A DNA stretch of 13,500 bases from Actinoplanes liguriensis (GCA_000715855.1 KL571214.1:10020-23519), one strand, 5' to 3'. Shown: positions 1 through 8,078, counted from the stretch's first letter. The notes: a model not told the origin generated them from the letters alone. Numbers and translations: made by a program.

Positions 1-894
1 GAACGGGATGCCGGTGACGCTGAGCGCGGCGAGGGCGATCACCACGGTCAGGCCGGCGAAGACCACGGCCGAGCCGGCGGTTCCGGCGGCGCGACCGGCG
101 GCTTCTTCGCCGTCGTGGTCTTCGGCCAGCTCGTGGCGGAAGCGGGAGACCAGGAAGAGCGCGTAGTCGATGCCGACGGCGAGGCCGAGCATGGTGGCCA
201 GCGCGGATGTGGAGGACGACAGGTCGGAGAACCCGGTGGCGATCTGGATGCCGCCCATCCCGAGACCGACTCCGATCATGGCGGTGAGCAGTGGAAGACC
301 GGCTGCGATCAGCGAGCCGAACGTGATGACCAGGACCAGCGCGGCGACCACGATGCCGAGCGCCTCGGTGGACTGGCCGCCTTCGGCGGACTGGGTGGAT
401 TCGCCGGAGTACTCGACGCCGAGACCGGCCGACTTGGCGGTGTCCCCGGCGGCGAAGAGTGCGGTCCGTCCGGCGTCGGTGACCTCGGTCGCGGCGACCG
501 AGTAGCTGACGGTGGCGTACGCGGTCCGCCCGTCCTCCGAGATCGTCTTCGCCGTGAACGGGTCGGCGACCGCGGCGACCTGCGGCACCGCGGCGAGCGC
601 GGCGACGGCGGCCTCGACCGCGGCCTTCTGCTGTGTGGCGGTGAGCGTCGTGCCGGCCGGCGCGGTGAAGACGACCTTGGCGGTGGTGCCGTCGGAGCCG
701 CTGCCGAATTTCTCCGACAGCACCTCCATGGCCCGCTGCGACTCGGTTCCCGGGATGGCGAACGCACCGGTCGTCGGCCCGGACAGGGTGGCGGCTCCCA
801 GGCCGGTGAGGGCGAGGACCACCAACCAGACGGCCAGCGTCAGGCGGCGTCGTCGGTAGGCGAGTCGTCCGAGCCGGTACAGCAGGGTTGCCAC
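1..894 (-). CDS. MMPL-family (RND-type) membrane transporter, N-terminal part, cut by window edge
   Basis: Translating the minus strand from a GTG at 892-894 gives 298 codons without a stop up to base 1, so the gene is partial. The start is supported by AGGGAG about 5 nt upstream. After a short basic N-terminus (LYRLGRLAYRRRRL) comes a first membrane helix (VWLVLALTGLGAATL). An extracytoplasmic stretch follows, then several hydrophobic helices from about residue 177. The family signature is clear: GESTQS before the second helix, and LAVGIDYALFLVSRFRHEL around residues 240-258, typical of MMPL/YdfJ proteins. Family members export lipids, drugs or other hydrophobic molecules using the proton gradient; the substrate cannot be told here. 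The gene is divergent from the secreted nuclease at 1224 and nothing links them functionally. Only the N-terminal half or less is present, since full-length members usually exceed 700 residues. Confidence 0.93.
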   Translation of the reverse strand, partial: MATLLYRLGRLAYRRRRLTLAVWLVVLALTGLGAATLSGPTTGAFAIPGTESQRAMEVLSEKFGSGSDGTTAKVVFTAPAGTTLTATQQKAAVEAAVAALAAVPQVAAVADPFTAKTISEDGRTAYATVSYSVAATEVTDAGRTALFAAGDTAKSAGLGVEYSGESTQSAEGGQSTEALGIVVAALVLVITFGSLIAAGLPLLTAMIGVGLGMGGIQIATGFSDLSSSTSALATMLGLAVGIDYALFLVSRFRHELAEDHDGEEAAGRAAGTAGSAVVFAGLTVVIALAALSVTGIPF

Positions 895-1223
895 GGATGC
901 TCCCTTGCGCGATGAGGCGGGTCGACACACGTGATCGGCGGTCGGGAGCCGGGACTGAGAATCCCCCCAAAACGCCCACGTGGTGTCGTGTACGTCCCGT
1001 CGAGACGCCGACGTTTCGTTACGCGTTGTATAGACAGCCAACAGGTAACAATCCGTAGTGGACAGACCGATGCTCAACCGTGACCCCGGCGAGGGGTCGA
1101 TAAGGGTGGATTCGACCTCGTCCTTTGTGGGCCGAACCCCTTTCCGTTACCTGAGCGAGAAGAGAACGTCACCGAACCTACCTACGCTCCGGCCCACTCA
1201 CTTCCATAGGGGGACCTGTTTCC
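895..1223. promoter_or_regulatory. Divergent intergenic region between MMPL transporter and secreted nuclease
   Basis: About 330 bases without a convincing gene; it must carry both promoters. Seen directly: GTTACCTGAGC at 1146-1156 and GTCACCGAACC at 1168-1178, whose starts are 22 nt apart, and an inverted GTTACCTG on the minus strand at 1042-1049. A minus-strand TATACA at about 1028-1033 resembles a -10 box for the MMPL gene, but I see no good -35. AGGGGGA at 1208-1214 is a well-placed ribosome binding site for the ATG at 1224. The GTTACC/GTCACC spacing is reminiscent of the 11-nt repeats of streptomycete PHO boxes (consensus GTTCACC), but the match is weak and this is inference only. Confidence 0.35.
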
Positions 1224-1964
1224 ATGCGTCCATATCTACGCAGCGTGAGTGCCGCTGCGAGCCCCCAGGCTCTCCGGGCCCTGGGTGCGGCGGCACTCGC
1301 GACCGCGCTGGGATTGGGCTTCTCCGTGCCGGCGTTCGCGGCCGAGGCCCAGATCCCCTTCATCTCCGAGATCCACTACGACAACGTCGGCGACGACACC
1401 GGTGAAGCGGTCGAGATCCAGGCCCCGGCCGACTTCGACCCGACCGGCTGGACGCTCGCCCTCTACAACGGCAGCGGCAACGCGGTCTACGGCACCAAGT
1501 CGCTCAGCGGCATGGTCGTCACCAACGGCGTGTACGTGCAGACCTGGCCGAAGGACGGCCTCCAGAACGGCGCGCCGGACGGCCTGGCACTGATCAAGCC
1601 GGACGGCACGGTCTCCGAGTTCCTCAGCTACGAGGGCACGATGACCGGCGCCGCGGGCAGCCCGGCCGCCGGTCAGACCAGCACCGACATCGGTGTCTCG
1701 GAGACCAGCAGCACCCCGGTCGGCTTCTCGCTGCAGAAGATCGACGGCGTCTGGCAGGCCGCCGCGCAGAACACGTTCGGCAGCGTGAACGAGGCCCCGG
1801 TCACCGACCCCGACCCCGGCACCGATCCGGCCGGCTGCGACACCCCGGTCACCAACACCATCGCCGAGGTACAGGGCACCGGCGCGGCGTCCCCGCTGGC
1901 CGGCCAGAAGGTCACCGTCGAGGGCGTCGTCACCGCGGACCACCGCACCAGCGGCTGTGTATAA
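1224..1964 (+). CDS. Secreted ExeM/NucH-type nuclease-nucleotidase, N-terminal fragment (split by adapter artefact)
   Basis: The ATG at 1224 has AGGGGGA 9 nt upstream. Residues 1-40 form a signal peptide: basic n-region, hydrophobic ALATALGLGFSV, then AFA-AEA for cleavage. Residues about 44-190 look like a lamin-tail domain (FISEIHYDNVGDDTGEAVEI), common at the N-terminus of extracellular nucleases. A Pro/Asp linker (VTDPDPGTDPAG) leads to an OB-fold-like segment (IAEVQGTGAASPLAGQKVTVEGVVTADH). The frame then ends at TAA 1962-1964. That stop lies inside a 16-base match to the Tn5/Nextera mosaic end, so the last residues (C, V) and the stop are not native. The same frame is open immediately downstream and continues the OB fold and catalytic domains. 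This is therefore the front of one gene of roughly 1,600 codons, not a separate 246-residue protein. Confidence 0.92.
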   Translation: MRPYLRSVSAAASPQALRALGAAALATALGLGFSVPAFAAEAQIPFISEIHYDNVGDDTGEAVEIQAPADFDPTGWTLALYNGSGNAVYGTKSLSGMVVTNGVYVQTWPKDGLQNGAPDGLALIKPDGTVSEFLSYEGTMTGAAGSPAAGQTSTDIGVSETSSTPVGFSLQKIDGVWQAAAQNTFGSVNEAPVTDPDPGTDPAGCDTPVTNTIAEVQGTGAASPLAGQKVTVEGVVTADHRTSGCV

Positions 1965-1971
1965 GAGACAG
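1956..1971 (+). other. Tn5/Nextera mosaic-end remnant (sequencing adapter), first copy
   Basis: TGTGTATAAGAGACAG equals the last 16 bases of the 19-base hyperactive Tn5 mosaic end (AGATGTGTATAAGAGACAG) used in Nextera libraries. It is AT-rich in a very GC-rich gene and introduces an in-frame TAA. The protein context is disturbed: after VVTADHRTSG, family members normally continue with a glycine-rich strand of the form GF/YxxxxIQ before xASDAIFVY, and that strand is missing. No transposase, second end or 9-bp target duplication is visible. I read this as adapter sequence left at the 5' end of a read and carried into an assembly join, with a short native segment lost. Confidence 0.93.
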
Positions 1972-4900
1972 GCGCCGAGGGTGTCGCCTCCGACGCGATC
2001 TTCGTCTACGGCGCGGCCCTGCCGGAGGTCAAGATCGGCGATCAGATCCGGGTCACCGGCACGGTCTCCGAGTTCAACACGCTCACCGAGCTGACGCCGG
2101 CGGCCACGGCCGACACCCAGATCTGCGCGCACGACGTGACCATCCCGGCCGCCTCCCCGCTGTCCCTGCCGGGCAGCGACGCGGTCCGCGAGTCGGTCGA
2201 GGGCATGCTGGTCTCCCCGGCCGGCACCTACACCGTCTCGGACCCGTACTACCTGACCAACTACGGTGAGGTCGTCCTGGCCGCCGGGGACAAGGTCGCC
2301 AAGGTTCCGACCGACGTGGCCAAGGCCGGCAGCGACGAGGCGGCGGCGGTGAAGGCCGCGAACCGGGCCGGCCGCATCCTGCTCGACGACGCGCGGACCA
2401 CCACGCTCTCCTCGGCCGGTATCGCCCCGCCGTACCTGAGCAAGGACGAGCCGATCCGGGCCGGCGACAAGGTCGCCTCCTTCGGGCCGGTGGTGCTCGA
2501 CTACGCGTACGGCGACTGGCTGCTCGAGCCGACCACCCCGGTCACCGCGGACACCGCGGCCGCGAACCGGACCACCTTCACCTCGGCCAACCCGCGTACC
2601 ACCGCTCCGGCGGCCGTGGGTGGCGACATCAAGGTGGCCAGCTTCAACGTCCTGAACTACTTCGTCCACTTCGGTGGCGACGCCCGCGGCGCCACGGACG
2701 CGGCCGCGCTGGCCAAGCAGCAGGCGAAGATCGTCTCGGCGATCAGCTCGCTGGACGCCGACGTCGTCGCGCTGATGGAGATCGAGAACTCGATCCGCTT
2801 CGACGCGAACGACCCGCAGCTGGCGCTGAAGACCCTGGTCGGCGCGCTGAACGCGAAGGACGGCGCGGGCACCTGGGACTACGTCAAGTCGCCCGCCGAG
2901 CTTCCGGCCGCGACCGCGCAGGACTTCATCACCACCGCGATCATCTTCAAGCCGGCCAAGGTCACGCCGAAGGGCGAGTCCCGGTCGATCAACGACGAGA
3001 CCGTGTGGTCGAACGCGCGCGAGCCGATCGCGCAGACCTTCACCGCCGGCAGCATCGACTTCACCGTGGTGGCCAACCACCTCAAGTCGAAGAGCGCCTC
3101 GGTCGCCCCGACCGGCGACAATGTGGACAGCGGCGACGGGCAGGGCCCGTACAACGGTGACCGCAAGCGTCAGGCCGCGTCGCTGGTCGACTTCGTCAAG
3201 GGTGTGGAGAAGGACAGCGGCACCGACAAGGTGATCCTGCTGGGTGACTTCAACTCCTACACCCAGGAGGACCCGATGCAGGTCCTCTACGGCGCCGGCT
3301 ACACCGACGTGCACAGCGCCAAGGCGCCGAACAAGAACTCCTACGTCTTCGGCGGCGAGTCCGGTTCGCTGGACCACGCGCTGACCACGCCGTCGCTGAC
3401 CGACCGCGTGACCGGCGTCGACATCTGGAACATCAACTCCGTCGAGTCGTACGCCTACCAGTACAACGGCTGGGCTCCGTTCTACAACGCCGACCCGTAC
3501 CGCGCCAGCGACCACGACCCGGTCGTGATCGGCCTGGACACCAGCGCGCCGAAGCCGGTGAACCTGCAGCTGCTGAACATCAACGACTTCCACGGCCGCA
3601 TCGAGTCCCCGTCCGCCGGTGTCGGTGGCGCGGCCCAGCTCGTGGGCCTGGTCGACAAGCTGCGTGCGGAGAACCCGAACACGATCTGGACCTCGGCCGG
3701 CGACAACATCGGCGCGTCCACGTTCGTCTCCTCGATCGACGACGACAACCCGACGATCGACTCGCTGAACGCGGGTGGCCTGGCCGTCTCCGCGGTCGGC
3801 AACCACGAGTTCGACAAGGGCATCGCCGACCTGACCGGTCACGTGCAGGAGCGGGCCGACTTCCCGTTCCTGGGCGCGAACGTCTACACCGCGGACGGCA
3901 AGCGCGCCCTTCCGGCGTACGACGTCGTGACTGTCGGCGGCGTCAAGGTCGGTTACGTCGGCGTCGTCACCGAGCAGACCAAGTCCCTGGTCAGCCCGGC
4001 CGGCATCGAGGGCATCGAGTTCCATGACCCGGTCGCCGAGGCCAACAAGGTCGCGGCCGAGCTGTCCGACGGCGACGCGTCCAACGGTGAGGCCGACGTC
4101 GTGGTCGTGCTCGCCCACGAGGGTGCGGCGACCGAGAACATCAGCAGCGCCGAGGCTCTGCAGAACGACGCGGTCTTCGGGGCGTTCACCAAGCTCAGCG
4201 CGGACGTGGACGCGATCTTCAGCGGTCACACCCACCAGCCGTACGCGTTCGAGATCCCGATCCCCGGCACGGACAAGACCCGCCCGGTCATCCAGGCCGA
4301 GGACTACGGCGTCAAGCTGGGCCGCGCGAACCTGACGTACGACCCGGTGACCAAGTCGGTGACCAGCTCGACCGCTGAGCTGCTCGACGTCAAGGGCTAC
4401 ACCGAGAACGCCGCCGTCGCGACGATCGTGGCCAACGCCAAGGCCAACTCCGCGGAGCTGGGCAAGCGCGAGCTGGGCAAGATCACCGACGACATCAAGC
4501 GGGCCTACTCGGCCACCGGCGCCGAGGACCGTGGCGCCGAGTCGGTGATGGGCAACTTCATCGCCGACGTGCAGCTCGACCAGACCAAGGACGCCGGCCG
4601 TGGTGGCGCGCAGATCGCCTTCATGAACCCGGGTGGCCTGCGGACCGACCTGCTCAAGGGCGACGACGGGGTGATCACGTACTCCGAGGCGTACGCGGTC
4701 CAGCCGTTCTCCAACGACATGGTCACCAAGACCCTTTCCGGCGCCGAGATCAAGCAGGTGCTGGAGGAGCAGTGGCAGCCCGCCACCGCGTCCCGCCCGA
4801 TCCTGCACCTGGGCGTGTCGAAGGGCCTGACCTACCAGTACGACCCGGCCGCGGCGAGCGGCTCGCACATCATCGCGTCGACGCTGAAGCTGAACGGCGT

Positions 4901-6014
4901 CGTCCTCGACCCGGCCGGCTCGTACCGGGTGTCGATGAACTCGTTCCTCGCCTCGGGTGGCGACAACTTCACCTCCCTCGGCCTGCACAACGACACCAAG
5001 ACCACCACGGGTGACAACGACCTCACCATGCTGGTCAACTACTTCGCCAAGAACACCCCGGTCACCGCGGACCCGCAGTTCCGCAGCAGCGTGTACGTGC
5101 CGGCACCGACCGACACGACCGCGCCGGCCGGGACGTACTCGGTGAACGCGAGCAGCATCTGGACCGGTCAGACGGTCACGCTGACCCAGAAGACCCTCAC
5201 CGACGACGTCAGCGGCGCCGCGGACATCGCGCAGGTGGTCAACTGGGGCGACGGCAGCGCGGCGGAGACGCTGGCTGCCGGCGCGAAGACGGCGACCCAC
5301 AAGTACACCAAGGCCGGTAAGTTCACGGTCACCGTGACGATCACCGACAAGGCCGGCAACGCGGCCCCGGCGATCACCGCGGGTGCCGTGACCGCCGCCG
5401 TGCAGACCGGCAAGTACAGCCTCGACCGCGGTTCGGTCTACCTCACCCAGGCGGTCACGCTGCGGGTCAGCGGTGTGAACGGCACCTCGGTGAAGATCGC
5501 CTGGGGCGACGGCTACATCAGCACCGCCTCGGTGAACACGCCGGTGGCGCACATCTACAAGAAGGCCGGGACGTTCTCGGTCAAGGTCACTCCGGCGAAC
5601 GGCCTCGGCGCCGGTGCCACCGTGACCGCGGGTTCGGTCAAGGTCGTCAAGGACGTCTGGGCGCCCAAGGTCACCCTGAAGGTGCCGAGCAGCCCGAACC
5701 GCGCGTCGTCCTGGGCGAAGGTGACCGGCTCGGTCACCGACACCGGGCTCGGCATCCGCTCCGTCCGGGTCAAGCTGACCGAGCAGCGCGGCAGCCACTG
5801 GTACTACTACAGCCACGGCAAGTGGACCAAGGCGTCCTCGCGGACGTCCGCCCTGGCCAAGGCCGAAGTGGTGAACGCGTCGTTCAACGGGAGCACGTGG
5901 AGCGTCCGGGTCTCCGGCGTGAAGACGGGCATCCTGCGGATCTCGTACTGGGGCGTGGACCGGGCCGGTAACACCTCGGCCGCCAAGGTCTACTACCGGA
6001 CGATCACGCGGTAA
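1965..6014 (+). CDS. Secreted ExeM/NucH-type endonuclease / 5'-nucleotidase, main C-terminal part of the split gene
   Basis: This continues the 1224 frame after the adapter stop. The first available internal start is GTG 2136, but the frame is coding-like from 1974 (end of the OB fold, ASDAIFVYG). Endonuclease/exonuclease/phosphatase domain: IKVASFNVLNYF at 2628, LMEIEN at about 2772, LLGDFNSY at about 3238 and SDHDPVV at about 3507, which are the metal-binding and catalytic signatures. Calcineurin-like 5'-nucleotidase domain: LLNINDFHGR from 3571, SAGDN, GNHEFD at about 3798, LAHEG, and SGHTHQPY at about 4220. The 5'-nucleotidase C-terminal domain follows (MNPGGLR at 4624; YRVSMNSFLASGGDNF at about 4923). 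Two PKD-like repeats (VNWGDGS at 5239, IAWGDGY at 5497) and an Ig-like tail (VDRAGNTSAAK) close the protein. No LPXTG or terminal membrane helix is seen, so secretion is expected. Likely role: degrading extracellular nucleic acid to nucleosides and phosphate. Confidence 0.93.
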   Translation, partial: ETGAEGVASDAIFVYGAALPEVKIGDQIRVTGTVSEFNTLTELTPAATADTQICAHDVTIPAASPLSLPGSDAVRESVEGMLVSPAGTYTVSDPYYLTNYGEVVLAAGDKVAKVPTDVAKAGSDEAAAVKAANRAGRILLDDARTTTLSSAGIAPPYLSKDEPIRAGDKVASFGPVVLDYAYGDWLLEPTTPVTADTAAANRTTFTSANPRTTAPAAVGGDIKVASFNVLNYFVHFGGDARGATDAAALAKQQAKIVSAISSLDADVVALMEIENSIRFDANDPQLALKTLVGALNAKDGAGTWDYVKSPAELPAATAQDFITTAIIFKPAKVTPKGESRSINDETVWSNAREPIAQTFTAGSIDFTVVANHLKSKSASVAPTGDNVDSGDGQGPYNGDRKRQAASLVDFVKGVEKDSGTDKVILLGDFNSYTQEDPMQVLYGAGYTDVHSAKAPNKNSYVFGGESGSLDHALTTPSLTDRVTGVDIWNINSVESYAYQYNGWAPFYNADPYRASDHDPVVIGLDTSAPKPVNLQLLNINDFHGRIESPSAGVGGAAQLVGLVDKLRAENPNTIWTSAGDNIGASTFVSSIDDDNPTIDSLNAGGLAVSAVGNHEFDKGIADLTGHVQERADFPFLGANVYTADGKRALPAYDVVTVGGVKVGYVGVVTEQTKSLVSPAGIEGIEFHDPVAEANKVAAELSDGDASNGEADVVVVLAHEGAATENISSAEALQNDAVFGAFTKLSADVDAIFSGHTHQPYAFEIPIPGTDKTRPVIQAEDYGVKLGRANLTYDPVTKSVTSSTAELLDVKGYTENAAVATIVANAKANSAELGKRELGKITDDIKRAYSATGAEDRGAESVMGNFIADVQLDQTKDAGRGGAQIAFMNPGGLRTDLLKGDDGVITYSEAYAVQPFSNDMVTKTLSGAEIKQVLEEQWQPATASRPILHLGVSKGLTYQYDPAAASGSHIIASTLKLNGVVLDPAGSYRVSMNSFLASGGDNFTSLGLHNDTKTTTGDNDLTMLVNYFAKNTPVTADPQFRSSVYVPAPTDTTAPAGTYSVNASSIWTGQTVTLTQKTLTDDVSGAADIAQVVNWGDGSAAETLAAGAKTATHKYTKAGKFTVTVTITDKAGNAAPAITAGAVTAAVQTGKYSLDRGSVYLTQAVTLRVSGVNGTSVKIAWGDGYISTASVNTPVAHIYKKAGTFSVKVTPANGLGAGATVTAGSVKVVKDVWAPKVTLKVPSSPNRASSWAKVTGSVTDTGLGIRSVRVKLTEQRGSHWYYYSHGKWTKASSRTSALAKAEVVNASFNGSTWSVRVSGVKTGILRISYWGVDRAGNTSAAKVYYRTITR

Positions 6015-6030
6015 CACCTCATGAGCCGGG

Positions 6031-6064
6031 AGGCCCTCGTCGCGATCGCGCGGCGGGGGCCTTT
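6031..6064 (+). terminator. Intrinsic terminator of the nuclease gene
   Basis: Bases 6031-6044 pair with 6049-6062 in a 14-bp stem with only two G-U pairs, closed by the tetraloop ATCG, followed by a short T run (6062-6064). It lies 16 nt after the TAA at 6012-6014. On the other strand no U tract follows, so it serves mainly the plus-strand gene, although it also separates the convergent LysR gene. Confidence 0.8.
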
Positions 6065-6073
6065 CCGCCCTGT

Positions 6074-6949
6074 TCAGGAGAAAGCGGCTCGGCAGTGCTC
6101 GAGGAATGCGGCCAGCGCCGGACTCGTCCGCTCCTGCCAGACCAGCGCGAGCAGCGCCGGGATGTCGGCGCCGTCGATCGGAACCGCGATCAGATCGGGA
6201 TGGGCGGCCGCCATCGACTCGCTCAGGACGGCGACACCGAGACCGCGCCGGGCCAGGCCGGCGACAGTGTCCGGCGAGGTGGCGACGAGCGCGACCTCCG
6301 GTCGCATCCCGGGTCCAGCCGTCCCGGCCCGGTCGAGCACGTCACGGATTCCTGTTCCTCGCGGAAGACAAATTATTCGGTACGCCGTGAGCTCCGCGAC
6401 CGTGACCCGGTCTCGTCCCGCGAGCTCGCCGCCGGTCCGGGTCAGCGCCACCAGCGGCTCACTGACGATGACCTGCGACGCGAGGTGTTCCGGCGGCTCG
6501 CCGGCCAGCCCCGCCAGGGCCACGTCGATCGCGCCCGTGCGGACGCCGGCGACGAGCTGGTCCGAGTTCGCCTCGGTCAGCTCCAGCTCGATCCCCGGGT
6601 GGTGGTCATGGAACGCGGCGAGCGCCTCGAAGAGTGGCGCGACCTCGCAGCCGATCACCATCCCGATCGTCAGCCGCCCCCGGACCAGCCCCTTGACGTC
6701 GTCGATCGCATCCCGCAGGTCGAACGTCGAGTCGAGCGCGGCCCGGGCGTGGCGCAGCGCGACGGACCCGGCCTCGGTGAGCCTGGCGGTCCGCCCGCTG
6801 CGGACGAAAAGCTCCGCCCCCAGTTCGTGCTCCAGCGCCTTGACCTGGGCACTCACCCCGGACTGCGTGATGTGCACCCGCTCGGCGGCGCGGGTGAAGC
6901 TGCCCGTCTCGGCGACCGCGACGAAGTACTCCAGCTGCCGCAGATCCAT
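6074..6949 (-). CDS. LysR-family transcriptional regulator
   Basis: This is a 291-residue protein, the normal LysR length. Residues 1-60 are the winged HTH: MDLRQLEYFVAVAETGSFTR, AAERVHITQSGVSAQVKALE, then LGAELFVRSGRTARLTEAG. From about residue 90 the periplasmic-binding-like effector domain begins (GRLTIGMVIG) and continues to a short tail ending AAFS. It probably binds a small molecule and controls the divergent SnoaL-like gene 71 bp away, the usual LysR arrangement. The effector is unknown. The ATG at 6949 has no Shine-Dalgarno upstream, but a TACAAT box lies 8 nt before it, so the transcript is probably leaderless. The gene converges on the nuclease gene, with the terminator hairpin between them. 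Confidence 0.95.
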   Translation of the reverse strand: MDLRQLEYFVAVAETGSFTRAAERVHITQSGVSAQVKALEHELGAELFVRSGRTARLTEAGSVALRHARAALDSTFDLRDAIDDVKGLVRGRLTIGMVIGCEVAPLFEALAAFHDHHPGIELELTEANSDQLVAGVRTGAIDVALAGLAGEPPEHLASQVIVSEPLVALTRTGGELAGRDRVTVAELTAYRIICLPRGTGIRDVLDRAGTAGPGMRPEVALVATSPDTVAGLARRGLGVAVLSESMAAAHPDLIAVPIDGADIPALLALVWQERTSPALAAFLEHCRAAFS

Positions 6950-6957
6950 GAGTGGGA

Positions 6958-6963
6958 ATTGTA
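6958..6963 (-). promoter_or_regulatory. Putative -10 box for leaderless LysR transcript
   Basis: On the minus strand TACAAT is followed by exactly 8 nt and then the LysR ATG. This fits an actinobacterial TANNNT -10 box with transcription starting at or next to the start codon. No Shine-Dalgarno sequence is present in between. A convincing -35 is not visible. No clear LysR operator dyad (T-N11-A) stood out in the 71-bp divergent region. Confidence 0.45.
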
Positions 6964-7020
6964 GTAGCTAGAAGAACCATCTGTTGGACTTGTGGCTCCG
7001 CTCGGAGGAGGGTGGAACCC

Positions 7021-7374
7021 ATGAGCGAACGCGAGAAGGCACACCAACCCGAAGACCTCACCCGCCTCTTCGTCGAGCGCGCCAATGCGAAGGATGCCGA
7101 AGGCCTCGCGCTGCTGTACGAGGAGGATGCCGTGATGGCCTACCCGCCCGGCAGCCAGACCGTCGGCCGCGCGGCGATCCAGAAGTTCTGGGCAGAGGTG
7201 CTGCCCAGGATGCCGCGATTCGAGCCGGAGCCACCGCTGCCCACCCTGATCAGCGGCGACCTGGCCCTCACCTCGACACCGCCGAAAGACGGGGCCGGGG
7301 CGAGGGCGCAGGTGGTCCGCCGGCAGCCCGACGGGACGTGGCTGCGGGTGCTCGACCAGCCGGAGTTTCTCTAG
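7021..7374 (+). CDS. SnoaL-like / NTF2-fold protein
   Basis: 117 residues from ATG 7021, which is preceded by the strong ribosome binding site GGAGGAGGG. The frame is open further upstream to 6952, but that extension covers the promoter and this ribosome binding site. The pattern [20 protein letters not shown], then [19 protein letters not shown], then [11 protein letters not shown] is typical of the cone-shaped SnoaL/DUF4440-type NTF2 fold (YybH-like). It ends with a strand in the form [19 protein letters not shown]. Members include ketosteroid isomerase-like enzymes and many of unknown function; no substrate can be assigned. The divergent LysR gene is its likely regulator. Its stop codon overlaps that of the convergent Rpf gene in a shared CTAG. 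Confidence 0.87.
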   Translation: MSEREKAHQPEDLTRLFVERANAKDAEGLALLYEEDAVMAYPPGSQTVGRAAIQKFWAEVLPRMPRFEPEPPLPTLISGDLALTSTPPKDGAGARAQVVRRQPDGTWLRVLDQPEFL

Positions 7375-8078
7375 AGCGCCAGGCGCTGACCGACCTTGAG
7401 CCGATTCGGGCTGCTCAGGCGGCCCGCGTTGGCGCGGTAAAGGGCCTTCCAACCACCCCGGACGTGGTAACGCGAGGCGATGCCCGAAAGGGTGTCACCG
7501 CGCTTCACGGTGTAGACGCCCTTGGCCCTCAGCGGGGTGTTGTAGGAGGCCAGGCGGTAGGGGGCGGTCTTCGTGCTGGTCCGCGCCTTGGTGAGACCGC
7601 GACGACCGCACGTGGGCCAGGCGCCGATGCCCTGAGTGCGCAGCACCCGCTCGGCGACCGCGATCTGTTCGCTCTTGGAGGCCTGGTTGGCGGTGGAGCC
7701 GTACTTTCCGCCGCCGTGCGCCCGCCACGTCGAGCGGCTGAACTGGAGGCCACCGAAATAGCCGTTGCCGGTGTTGATGCGCCAGTTGCCGCCGGACTCA
7801 CAGCGGGCCACGGCGTCCCAGTTCACGTTCGGGGCGGCGCTGGCCGGTGCGGACTCGACGGCCAGCAGGCCGACGGCGCCGGCCAGTCCGGCGATCGTGA
7901 TGCCGAGAGCCCGCTGGATGCGGCCCCGATCCTTCACGGCGCGGTGTTTGGGCCTTGACTGCGCGCGCTCGGTGTTGAGGCGGGCGTGCTCGGCGGCGTG
8001 GGCCGGCCGGGTGAGGGCACGCGAGGACTGGGCTCGCCGGGAGAGGACACGACGAACCCGCTTGTTCAGGTGAAGCAT
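7371..8078 (-). CDS. Resuscitation-promoting factor-like transglycosylase with LysM domain
   Basis: 235 residues from ATG 8078, which has GGAGGG (8087-8092) 8 nt upstream. The frame is open further upstream to an ATG at 8153, but that would run through the riboswitch and is rejected. Residues 1-57 are a long, strongly basic n-region. A hydrophobic stretch at 58-77 ([17 protein letters not shown]) and APASAA-P give a signal peptide. Residues about 84-157 are the Rpf domain: [13 protein letters not shown] with the catalytic Glu at 94, [13 protein letters not shown], and paired cysteines at 93 and 157. Residues 188-234 are a LysM peptidoglycan-binding module ([16 protein letters not shown] ... 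LKVGQRL). It cleaves peptidoglycan glycan strands outside the cell, acting in spore germination or growth resumption in relatives. The c-di-AMP riboswitch upstream is the expected control for actinobacterial rpf genes. Confidence 0.94.
   Translation of the reverse strand: MLHLNKRVRRVLSRRAQSSRALTRPAHAAEHARLNTERAQSRPKHRAVKDRGRIQRALGITIAGLAGAVGLLAVESAPASAAPNVNWDAVARCESGGNWRINTGNGYFGGLQFSRSTWRAHGGGKYGSTANQASKSEQIAVAERVLRTQGIGAWPTCGRRGLTKARTSTKTAPYRLASYNTPLRAKGVYTVKRGDTLSGIASRYHVRGGWKALYRANAGRLSSPNRLKVGQRLAL

Noticed and set aside
115..915. Plus-strand 266-codon frame opposite the MMPL gene
   Set aside because: Gly/Asp/Arg-rich shadow; the minus strand encodes an MMPL signature with transmembrane helices.
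1956..1971. A real Tn5/IS50-like insertion scar
   Set aside because: A single partial mosaic end without transposase, partner end or 9-bp target duplication, repeated at 12096-12108 in the same orientation and again with loss of coding sequence. Adapter carry-over explains it better.
1236..6017. A 1,593-codon open frame on the minus strand opposite the whole nuclease gene
   Set aside because: It is a GC-bias shadow: low-complexity R/V/G/D/L-rich translation, no start signal, no recognisable domain, and the plus strand has clear enzyme motifs throughout.
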